A DNA stretch of 13,133 bases, taken from the NCBI GenBank assembly GCA_025360565.1, contig JANYBY010000255.1:1-13133 (forward strand), given 5' to 3'. The translations under genes were made by a program, and so were the position numbers. The DNA is from Bacteroidota bacterium (GTDB lineage: Bacteria; Bacteroidota; Bacteroidia; B-17B0; Aurantibacillaceae). The notes under the pieces are model-generated. The model did no database searches. It was not told the DNA's origin and saw nothing but the letters and a program-made list of their open reading frames with translations. Below are positions 1 to 6,210 of the stretch, one piece after another; the first letter of the stretch is position 1, and each line of letters begins with the position of its first letter.

Positions 1-144
1 CCGCGTTCCCGATAGCTATCGGGAGCACTGATTACACAGATACATGTTTTGTTTAGCTGAACAAATTAAAATCCGCGATCCCGATAGGCCATCGGTACTG
101 CGGCATATCAAGAATATAATTATCTTTATCCAACAAATTTAACA
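1..144. repeat. Intergenic leader with two related CCCGATAG palindromic repeats
   Basis: Positions 7-24 form a perfect 18-base palindrome, TCCCGATAGCTATCGGGA. A diverged relative lies at about 79-97 (TCCCGATAGGCCATCGGTA). Both are preceded by CCGCG plus one base, so about 15 bases are directly repeated. Between them is a GATTACACAGATACATG-like stretch resembling other interspersed repeat sequence in this window. No coding sequence is apparent. TATCTTTA at 121-128 resembles the Bacteroidota -7 box (TAnnTTTG) but no good -33 partner is seen. The palindrome could be a terminator for a gene left of the window, but it lacks a T tract. Confidence 0.6.
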
Positions 145-1659
145 GTGAATATCTACACACAAAAACAACGTTGGAAATTGGTGCTGGCAGCAGTGGCTTT
201 TTTAATTGTGATCGCTTCTATTCTTTACACCAAAAATTTGGTGGACGATATTCGCAAAGAAGAAAAACAAAAAATTAAGTTGTGGGCAAAGGCCGTTCAA
301 AAAAAAGCCAACCTTGTTAAATTTACCAACGAACTTTTCGAAAAAATAAAATCCGAAGAACGTAAAAAAGCCGAATTGTACGCCGAGGCCACACGACAGC
401 TCAGCACCGATTTGGCTGACGTAAATTTTGTTTTAAAAGTGCTGGAAGATAACACAAGTGTACCCGTTATTCTTACCAACGAAAAGAACGAAATTACAAA
501 GAACACACAGTCTCGTAATTTAGATTCCACAAGACTAAAAGATACCGTTTATTTAAGGCAACAATTAAATATTATGCGCCATGCTTATCCCCCGGTTGTA
601 ATAAATTATTATAAAAGTAAAAATCTGTATCTGTATCATAAGGACAGTAAAGTTTTTACCGATATACAAATGGTGTTCGACAGTTTAACCAAATCATTTA
701 TGAATGAGGTGGCCGTTAACTCGGCCGCGGTACCTGTTATTTACACCGATGCAAGCAAAACAAAAGTGGTGGAAAAAAACGATAAGATAGACGTAAAAGA
801 AATTGATACACCCGAAAAATTACAAAACAAATTAGACTATTTAGCGCAGCAAAACGATCCCATTGAAATTGTTTTGCGTGAAGGAGAATTTAATTATATT
901 TTTTATGCCGAGTCCGAAATATTGACAAAATTACGTTTGTATCCTTATGTTCAATTTGGCGTCATCGGTTTATTTTTATTGATCGCATATATTTTATTCA
1001 GTACTGCGCGCAAGGCCGAACAAGATCAGGTGTGGGTGGGCATGAGCAAAGAAACCGCGCATCAGCTGGGCACTCCTTTATCTTCGTTAATGGCGTGGAA
1101 CGAACATTTATTGGAGCTCGGTGTTGATGAAAAAATTGTGGAAGAAATGCAGCGCGACGTAAAACGTTTAAATACAATTACCGATCGTTTCAGTAAAATT
1201 GGCTCGCAACCCGCCTTAGTGCCCGAAAATGTAAATCAGGCATTAACAAACTCTATTGAATATTTAAAGAACCGAACGTCTAAAAATGTCGCGTTCCATA
1301 TCCATCTTCCAAAAGATGTTATTCAGGCGCAACTCTGCGTTCCCTTATTTGAATGGGTAATTGAGAATATTTGTAAGAACGCTGTGGACTCCATGGACGG
1401 CAAAGGAGAAATTACCGTAACATTAAGCGATGTACCCGAAGCTTTATTTATTGATATAAAAGATACAGGCAAAGGTATTTCAAAATCAAAATTCAAAACC
1501 GTGTTTGAGCCCGGCTTTACCACTAAACAAAGAGGCTGGGGCCTTGGCCTGAGTTTGTGTAAACGCATTATAGAAAATTATCACGAAGGCAAAATTTTTG
1601 TTTTAAGCAGCGAACAAAGTAAAGGCACTACTTTTAGGATAGAATTGAAGAGGTTTTAA
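145..1659 (+). CDS. Membrane-bound sensor histidine kinase (orphan)
   Basis: A 504-residue inner-membrane signalling kinase. An N-terminal membrane segment lies at about 12-29, followed by a roughly 240-residue sensor region that starts with a charged coiled-coil-like stretch (35-85), then a second membrane segment at about 270-287. The kinase core follows: H box with phospho-acceptor H306 in AHQLGTPLSS, N box around N408/N412 (ENICKNAVDSM), G1 box D440-T-G-K-G, F box F454-E-P-G-F, and a G2 box at 464-469 (GWGLGL). All catalytic boxes are intact, so it should be active. There is no HAMP domain: the H box follows the second helix by about 19 residues. The start is GTG; no earlier usable start is seen and the first helix requires it. 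No response regulator lies nearby, so the partner and signal are unknown. The HQLGTPLSS form of the H box is familiar from Bacteroidota kinases. Confidence 0.93.
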   Translation: MNIYTQKQRWKLVLAAVAFLIVIASILYTKNLVDDIRKEEKQKIKLWAKAVQKKANLVKFTNELFEKIKSEERKKAELYAEATRQLSTDLADVNFVLKVLEDNTSVPVILTNEKNEITKNTQSRNLDSTRLKDTVYLRQQLNIMRHAYPPVVINYYKSKNLYLYHKDSKVFTDIQMVFDSLTKSFMNEVAVNSAAVPVIYTDASKTKVVEKNDKIDVKEIDTPEKLQNKLDYLAQQNDPIEIVLREGEFNYIFYAESEILTKLRLYPYVQFGVIGLFLLIAYILFSTARKAEQDQVWVGMSKETAHQLGTPLSSLMAWNEHLLELGVDEKIVEEMQRDVKRLNTITDRFSKIGSQPALVPENVNQALTNSIEYLKNRTSKNVAFHIHLPKDVIQAQLCVPLFEWVIENICKNAVDSMDGKGEITVTLSDVPEALFIDIKDTGKGISKSKFKTVFEPGFTTKQRGWGLGLSLCKRIIENYHEGKIFVLSSEQSKGTTFRIELKRF

Positions 1660-1668
1660 GTCCCCGAT

Positions 1669-1754
1669 TTAACCGCAAAGAGCGCAAAGAAGGTGCAAAG
1701 CACACTAAGTTTTATCGTGCCCGTAGTGTAATCCTTTGTGACCATTGTGGTTAA
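1669..1754 (+). repeat. Interspersed repeat element A, inverted tips, 3' of the kinase gene
   Basis: Begins 9 bases after the kinase stop. It has perfect 6-base inverted tips, TTAACC (1669-1674) and GGTTAA (1749-1754). The left arm reads TTAACCGCAAAGAGCGCAAA and continues in the same style. The right arm, read on the other strand, starts TTAACCACAATGGTCACAAA. The arms match only partly, so any RNA hairpin would be imperfect. It belongs to the same family as the elements at 3093-3233, 9989-10049 and 10638-10687. Confidence 0.7.
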
Positions 1755-1824
1755 GCTATTTTAACCTTTTTTCCCAAATAAACTGTTACTTTTCTGATGT
1801 AAAAACGTTAATTTAGATGTGATA

Positions 1825-3090
1825 ATGAAGAGAGTTTTTTTAATAGTATTCTGTCTGTTGCTTTCTGCTCCGGTATTCTGCTCATATGTTCTTATTCCGA
1901 TGGATGATTCGCAAAAAAATCATTTAAAAGCCTACGGACTTGCGTATTGGGCTTTGAAGGGAGAGTTGGAAATTCACTGGCTCACCAATTACCGCGGAGG
2001 CAGTTTTTTAATTCCAAATGCAAAACCGGTTTCTAACGAATGTGTTACCCGCGGCATTAGCTACGAAACAATTTCGGATGCTCAAAAAAATTCTATTTTA
2101 GCCGAAATAGCAAACCCCGAAGTGAACATGGACGCTATTAAATTAGAAAAAGCGCCAAAAATTGCGGTGTACACGCCAAAAGGTAAACAACCCTGGGATG
2201 ACGCGGTAACATTGGTTTTAAAGTATGCCGAAATTCCATACGACATGATCTACGATGAAGAAGTGTATTTAGATAAATTAAAAGATTACGATTGGCTGCA
2301 CTTACATCACGAAGATTTTACCGGGCAATACGGAAAATTTTATGGCCAGTTCAACAATGCCGCCTGGTACCAAGCTGAAGTGAAAGAAAATGAAGCCATG
2401 GCAAAAAAATTAGGCTTTACTAAAACTTCTTTAATGAAATTGCATTCCGCAAAAAAAATAAAAGATTTTGTTTTTGGCGGCGGCTTTTTATTTGCCATGT
2501 GCAGCGCTACCGATAGTTACGATATTGCCCTTGCCGCCGAAGGCATTGATATTTGCGAAAGCATGTTCGATCACGATCCAATGGACAAAACCGCTAACAC
2601 AAAATTAGATTACACTAAAAGTTTTGCTTTTGAAAATTATAAATTAAGTATGAACCCGATGGAATATGAATATTCTAACATTGATACCTATTTAACCCGG
2701 CCTCAATATGGCATGACGCAAAAAACAGATCTGTTCACGCTCTTCGAATTTTCGGCCAAGTGGGATCCCGTTCCAACCATGCTTTGCCAAAATCACACAA
2801 GCACCATTAATGGTTTTTGGGGACAAACAGTTGCGTTCGATAAAAAATACATTAAAAAAAATGTGCTCATCCTTGGCGAAGCTAAAGCCTTTGGCGAAGC
2901 CCGCTATATTCACGGTGACCACGGTAAAGGCACCTGGACCTTTTATGGAGGCCATGATCCGGAAGATTATCAGCACCGTGTTGAAGAGCCACCAACGGAT
3001 CTTTCGTTGCATCCTAATTCACCGGGCTACCGTTTAATTTTAAATAATATTTTATTCCCCGCGGCTAAAAAGAAAAAACAAAAAACTTAA
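1825..3090 (+). CDS. Exported protein of the Bacteroidota family labelled asparagine synthetase B; GATase1/ThuA-like fold inferred
   Basis: A 421-residue protein when started at the ATG at 1825; a GTG two codons upstream (1819) is also in frame but the ATG gives a cleaner signal peptide (MKRVFLIVFCLLLSAPVFCS). No lipobox is present. The motif MDDSQKNHLKAYGLAYWALK at the mature N-terminus is characteristic of a Bacteroidota family that I recall being annotated asparagine synthetase B, yet I see no asparagine synthetase ATP-pyrophosphatase motif. The middle (residues 112-160) reads like a Rossmann-type GATase1/ThuA fold. A glycine-rich turn GGGFLFAMCSATDS places C226 at a nucleophile-elbow-like position, and FYGGHDPEDYQH puts H377 near the C-terminus. 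A secreted or periplasmic hydrolase/amidotransferase-like role is therefore inference. The C-terminus is a lysine-rich tail. It stands alone between repeat elements A and B. Confidence 0.8.
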   Translation: MKRVFLIVFCLLLSAPVFCSYVLIPMDDSQKNHLKAYGLAYWALKGELEIHWLTNYRGGSFLIPNAKPVSNECVTRGISYETISDAQKNSILAEIANPEVNMDAIKLEKAPKIAVYTPKGKQPWDDAVTLVLKYAEIPYDMIYDEEVYLDKLKDYDWLHLHHEDFTGQYGKFYGQFNNAAWYQAEVKENEAMAKKLGFTKTSLMKLHSAKKIKDFVFGGGFLFAMCSATDSYDIALAAEGIDICESMFDHDPMDKTANTKLDYTKSFAFENYKLSMNPMEYEYSNIDTYLTRPQYGMTQKTDLFTLFEFSAKWDPVPTMLCQNHTSTINGFWGQTVAFDKKYIKKNVLILGEAKAFGEARYIHGDHGKGTWTFYGGHDPEDYQHRVEEPPTDLSLHPNSPGYRLILNNILFPAAKKKKQKT

Positions 3091-3092
3091 GG

Positions 3093-3233
3093 CTAACCAC
3101 GGAGGCAAAGAGTGCACTAAGAAACACAGAGATCTTAATTCGATTGATAAATATAAAAGGATACTAAAAAAAACTCCGTGAAACTTTGCGTTCTCTGTGT
3201 CCCTGCCTTGCAGGCAGGCAGGTGCGTGGTTAG
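3093..3233 (+). repeat. Interspersed repeat element B, 9-base inverted tips, carrying a nested GC-rich palindrome
   Basis: Starts 2 bases after the stop of the preceding gene. The tips are perfect 9-base inverted repeats, CTAACCACG (3093-3101) and CGTGGTTAG (3225-3233). The left arm continues GAGGCAAAGAGTGCACTAAG and then AAACACAGAG. The right arm, on the opposite strand, contains GACACAGAGAACGCAAAG. A separate palindromic sequence, CCTGCC (3202-3207) with GGCAGG (3213-3218), interrupts the right arm between GTGTC and GTGCGTGGTTAG. Confidence 0.75.
3202..3222. repeat. Nested CCTGCC/GGCAGG palindromic repeat
   Basis: CCTGCC TTGCA GGCAGG, followed by a partial GCAGG duplication, interrupts the right arm of element B. 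Its GC content stands out from the surroundings. Translated in frame with the holin-like gene it yields LPCRQAGAW, which would wrongly extend that protein. Confidence 0.6.
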
Positions 3234-3247
3234 TAAAACGAAATAAA

Positions 3248-3604
3248 ATGAACTTCATCGCTAAAATACTGGTCTCGGCTCTTGCGGTTTTTCTGGTTTC
3301 AAAAATTGCGCCCGGCATAACCATCGATAGTTATTTAAGCTCCATATTGGTGGCCATTGTTTTGGCTTTTTTAAATGCCATTGTAAAACCCATACTCACC
3401 ATTCTTACAATACCCATAACCATTTTTACTTTAGGATTTTTTCTGCTGGTAATAAACGCTATAATTATTTTATTGGCCGGCAAAATGGTGAGTGATTTTC
3501 ATGTGAGCGGATTTTGGACCGCACTTTTATTTAGTCTCATTCTTTCGGTAATTACAGGGATTTTGAATAATTTATTCGGGGTTAAACGCAACGAAGAAAA
3601 TTAA
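3248..3604 (+). CDS. Four-helix membrane protein, phage holin family 4 / YvlD-like (PF04020 type)
   Basis: A 118-residue, almost entirely hydrophobic protein with four predicted membrane helices at about 3-20, 30-48, 53-78 and 88-110 and a short charged C-terminus (KRNEEN). The LNAIVKPIL motif (42-50) between helices 2 and 3 is typical of the family that includes Bacillus YvlD and actinobacterial proteins named after mycobacterial phage holins. Despite the name these are ordinary chromosomal membrane proteins, often tied to envelope stress; function here is unknown. The ATG at 3248 is chosen although an open frame runs back to 3197, because the extra 17 codons are translated repeat DNA. There are no phage genes around. 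A strong terminator follows 22 bases downstream of the stop. Confidence 0.87.
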   Translation: MNFIAKILVSALAVFLVSKIAPGITIDSYLSSILVAIVLAFLNAIVKPILTILTIPITIFTLGFFLLVINAIIILLAGKMVSDFHVSGFWTALLFSLILSVITGILNNLFGVKRNEEN

Positions 3605-3626
3605 AACGAGCTTCATGTCTTAAAAC

Positions 3627-3661
3627 AAAAAAGCCGTCCCTTTAAAATGGAACGGCTTTTA
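3627..3661. terminator. Bidirectional Rho-independent terminator
   Basis: A perfect 9-base stem, AAAAGCCGT (3629-3637) pairing with ACGGCTTTT (3652-3660), encloses a 14-base loop region that can extend the stem with a bulge (CC/GG). It has an A tract on the left and a T tract on the right, so it can end transcription from both sides. It lies between the convergent holin-like and DUF4412-like genes, exactly where a shared terminator is expected. Confidence 0.9.
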
Positions 3662-3679
3662 AATTAGTATATATCTTTT

Positions 3680-4318
3680 TTACTTATCAAACTTAGTAAA
3701 CTCCGCCGGCACAGCTAAACTTGCATCGTCAGGAATTTTTTTAGTGATCTTAACTACTTCTAGTTTTGTGATTGATTTTCCATCAGTTATTTGTTTTTCT
3801 TCGCTCATGAGCGGCATCGACCCTTCGGCTAAACCGGTGATCTGATTAAAATACACGCTTTGTTTATCCTTACGGTTCCAAAGTTTTAAAACGGGCATAA
3901 AAAAATCGTATTTATCTGAGGTGATCCAATATGTAATGGTGGTATTTTCTTCAGTATTTTTAACCGTGTAGTCGGTGCATTTTACACCCGCAAATGTTTT
4001 TGAAGCGGTTCCTTTTATTATTTCGCATTTACCTTTAATTAAAGCCGGCGTTTCGCTTTTGTGCTCACCCCAAACTTTACGTTTTGGGTTCACAAATTTA
4101 ATGGCACCAGCACTTAGATCAAAAATAAAACTGCCTTCAACAAGTCCCGATTTTTTACCGAATTGGTCAAGCTTAATTATTTTGTCTTTTACAATATAAA
4201 CATTGTTGGTGGTGTCTTTAACAGTAGCATATTTAAAATCAATGGTGCCGTTAAAACTTTGCGCGCTTACATTTATAAAAGATGCTCCCGCCGCAATAAA
4301 TAATAAAAAATTTTTCAT
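3680..4318 (-). CDS. Secreted DUF4412-like protein
   Basis: A 212-residue protein with a signal peptide (MKNFLLFIAAGASFINVSAQ; likely cleavage after VSA, before Q20) and a beta-rich body. The pattern FNGTIDFKYA, then YIVKDKIIKLDQFG, then FIFDLSAGAIKFVNPKRKVW, then TYWIT is that of the DUF4412 family, periplasmic or outer-membrane-associated proteins with a LolA-like beta-sheet style. The family assignment is from recognition, not a search. No lipobox or enzymatic motif is seen. It starts at ATG and is divergent from the YraN-like gene with only 47 bases between the two starts, so their promoters must overlap. It ends at the shared terminator. Confidence 0.72.
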   Translation of the reverse strand: MKNFLLFIAAGASFINVSAQSFNGTIDFKYATVKDTTNNVYIVKDKIIKLDQFGKKSGLVEGSFIFDLSAGAIKFVNPKRKVWGEHKSETPALIKGKCEIIKGTASKTFAGVKCTDYTVKNTEENTTITYWITSDKYDFFMPVLKLWNRKDKQSVYFNQITGLAEGSMPLMSEEKQITDGKSITKLEVVKITKKIPDDASLAVPAEFTKFDK

Positions 4319-4365
4319 TTTTGCTTAAATTAAGAGTACTAATATATGTATTTTAGTGTAACTAT

Positions 4366-4734
4366 ATGAAAAATAATTCACAAAATTTTGGAAAGCTGGG
4401 GGAGGAATTGGCCCAAACTTTCCTTAAAAAAAAGGGGTACAAGATACTGGCAACCAATTGGCGCTATAAGAAGCTTGAGATAGATATTATTGGGGAAAAC
4501 GACGATTTTATCGTTTTTTTTGAGGTAAAATCGCGTACAAATGATGCCTTTGGAGACCCCGAAATGTTTGTGACAAGAAAAAAACAAAAATTCCTGATCA
4601 CGGCTGCCGACAGGTATTTGCAGGAGGGTATGATCGAAAAAGAAGCCCGATTCGACATCATTGCCGTTTTACAAATTAATAACAAATTAACTTTAAAACA
4701 TTTGGAGGGAGCTTTTTACCCAACGGTTAAATAA
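4366..4734 (+). CDS. YraN family (UPF0102) nuclease-fold protein
   Basis: A 122-residue protein with the full UPF0102/YraN pattern: the N-terminal GKLGEELAQTFLKKKGYKIL (9-28) with a conserved Glu pair E13/E14, then LEIDII (E38, D40), then IVFFEVKSR (E53, K55), and later RFDIIAV (96-101). The E...D...ExK arrangement is the catalytic signature of the restriction-endonuclease-like/Holliday-junction-resolvase fold, so metal binding and DNA cleavage are plausible though the cellular role of the family is not settled. Length is normal for the family. The pseudouridine synthase starts 14 bases downstream, suggesting cotranscription. Confidence 0.93.
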   Translation: MKNNSQNFGKLGEELAQTFLKKKGYKILATNWRYKKLEIDIIGENDDFIVFFEVKSRTNDAFGDPEMFVTRKKQKFLITAADRYLQEGMIEKEARFDIIAVLQINNKLTLKHLEGAFYPTVK

Positions 4735-4748
4735 CGTACCTTCGCAAC

Positions 4749-6152
4749 ATGCGTAAATTCAATAAGCCCACCCGCGCTTTTTCCGATAAAAAAAAGCCGG
4801 CCTTTAGGGCAAAACCAGGTTCCTATAAAAAGAATAACGAGTCATCTGAAAGTTCAGAAAAGGATAGTTACTCCTCAAAACCCCGCTTTACAAAAGATAA
4901 ATTCAATAAAAGCGATTCTGAAAATAAAGAAAAACGCCCTTTTGGTAAAGATCGGTTTTCGAAAGAAAAAAGCAGCTACGAAAAAAAACCGTTCGGTTAT
5001 AAAAAAGACGGTGACCATAAACCACGTTTTGGCCCAAGAAAAGACGGGCCGAAAAAAAATGAGGATGCGGAACCTAAAAAATTAAGCTATAAAGAAAAAC
5101 GCTCTTTTACTCAAAATAAAGAATACCGTAAAAATAAATTTCCGAAAGAAGATTCCGCTGAGAAAAAAACCGCTTACAGGCCTTATGATAAAGATAAACC
5201 CTCTTTTAAGCGTAACGATAAATTTAAAGAAAAAGAGGGCGACGATTTTAAACGCAAGCCTTTTAAAAAAGATGATGATGCGTCTTACACGGAAACAAAA
5301 CGCGTAAAGCACGATGAGTTTGAAGAAGGAAAAAGTTTTTCGGGCGGATACAAAAAAGAATTTGTTTCGGGCGAAAAGAAAAGATTTGATAAACGCAGCG
5401 CAAAAAAAAGTGCCGCTACTAAAAGTACTCCCGTAAATGCCGACGGCTTGATCCGTTTAAATAAATACCTTTCAAACGCGGGCATAGCCTCTCGCAGGGA
5501 AGCGGATACCTTGATAAAAAGCGGTGTGGTAAAAGTGAATGGTGTGCCCATTACCGAAATGGGTTATAAAATAAAACCGGGCGATACAGTTACTTATGGC
5601 GATGCAGCTGTAAAGAGCGAACGCAAAGTATATTTGCTGCTCAACAAACCAAAAGATTATATTACAACGGTTGATGATCCGCAGGAAAGAAAAACTGTAA
5701 TGGAATTGATAGCGGGCGCTTGCAGAGAACGCGTTTATCCCGTTGGGCGCTTGGACAGAAATACAACAGGATTATTGTTGTTTACCAACGATGGCGAACT
5801 CACTAAAAAATTAACGCATCCAAAACACGAAATAAAAAAAGTATATCACGTAAGTTTAAATAAAGGTTTAAGGCCTGAAGATTTTAAAGCAATTACCGAA
5901 GGTGTTGAATTGGAAGACGGAATGGTAAATGCAGATGATCTTGCTTTTGTGGGCGAAGGTAAAAAGGAAATTGGGATCGAGATCCACAGCGGGCGTAACC
6001 GTATTATCAGAAGAATTTTTGAACATTTGGATTATGAAGTCTTAAGGTTAGATAGGGTAACGTTTGCGGGCTTAACTAAAAAAGATCTGCCCCGCGGTAA
6101 ATACCGTTTTTTAACGCCCAAAGAGATAAGTTTTTTACAAATGATCGGTTAA
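4749..6152 (+). CDS. rRNA pseudouridine synthase, RluB/RsuA type, with long charged N-terminal extension
   Basis: A 467-residue protein. Residues 1 to about 230 are low complexity, dominated by Lys, Asp, Glu, Ser and Phe in loose repeats such as KKPFGYKKD, KPRFGPRKD and RKPFKKDDD; this is probably disordered and RNA binding. An S4 domain follows at about 234-285 (LIRLNKYLSNAGIASRREAD), then the RsuA/RluB catalytic domain: LLLNKPKDYITTVDD at 297-310, and GRLDRNTTGLLLF at 333-345 with catalytic Asp D336. GRNRIIRRIFEHL at 415-427 is the conserved C-terminal RNA-binding motif. It isomerises a uridine in rRNA (probably 23S, as RluB does). All catalytic motifs are intact. Long extensions of this type are known in Bacteroidota homologues. 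It sits between the YraN-like gene and glmS. Confidence 0.93.
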   Translation: MRKFNKPTRAFSDKKKPAFRAKPGSYKKNNESSESSEKDSYSSKPRFTKDKFNKSDSENKEKRPFGKDRFSKEKSSYEKKPFGYKKDGDHKPRFGPRKDGPKKNEDAEPKKLSYKEKRSFTQNKEYRKNKFPKEDSAEKKTAYRPYDKDKPSFKRNDKFKEKEGDDFKRKPFKKDDDASYTETKRVKHDEFEEGKSFSGGYKKEFVSGEKKRFDKRSAKKSAATKSTPVNADGLIRLNKYLSNAGIASRREADTLIKSGVVKVNGVPITEMGYKIKPGDTVTYGDAAVKSERKVYLLLNKPKDYITTVDDPQERKTVMELIAGACRERVYPVGRLDRNTTGLLLFTNDGELTKKLTHPKHEIKKVYHVSLNKGLRPEDFKAITEGVELEDGMVNADDLAFVGEGKKEIGIEIHSGRNRIIRRIFEHLDYEVLRLDRVTFAGLTKKDLPRGKYRFLTPKEISFLQMIG

Positions 6153-6155
6153 AAT

Positions 6156-6187
6156 TTTGTATATTTAATGGATAAAAAATAAATTTA
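6156..6187 (+). promoter_or_regulatory. Candidate Bacteroidota housekeeping promoter for glmS
   Basis: TTTG at 6156-6159 and TAAATTTA at 6180-6187, separated by 20 bases, fit the Bacteroidota consensus (-33 TTTG, -7 TAnnTTTG) with one mismatch in the -7 box. The predicted start would leave a leader of about 15-20 bases before the glmS ATG. The region is AT-rich, so a chance match is possible. No glmS ribozyme or other leader structure fits in this 58-base gap. Confidence 0.35.
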
Positions 6188-6210
6188 AATTCTAAAATCT
6201 CTAACATCAA

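Noticed and set aside
1669..3233. CRISPR array or IS element suggested by recurring short units
   Set aside because: Units are not regularly spaced with unique spacers, no cas or transposase gene is present, and elements A-D are only 50-141 bases.
3197..3247. Upstream extension of the holin-like gene to an ATG at 3197
   Set aside because: The extra 17 codons are translated repeat DNA (LPCRQAGAW); the family's helix 1 begins right after the ATG at 3248.
3248..3604. Prophage remnant suggested by the name phage holin
   Set aside because: PF04020-type proteins are ordinary chromosomal membrane proteins; no endolysin, structural or integrase gene is nearby.
4319..4365. Promoter for the YraN-like gene (TTTG at 4320-4323, TATTTTAG at 4349-4356)
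   Set aside because: The spacing of 25 bases is too long for the Bacteroidota consensus and the -7 box would sit almost on the start codon.
6153..6210. glmS ribozyme or riboswitch in the leader
   Set aside because: The 58-base gap is too short and shows no fold; it is simply AT-rich.
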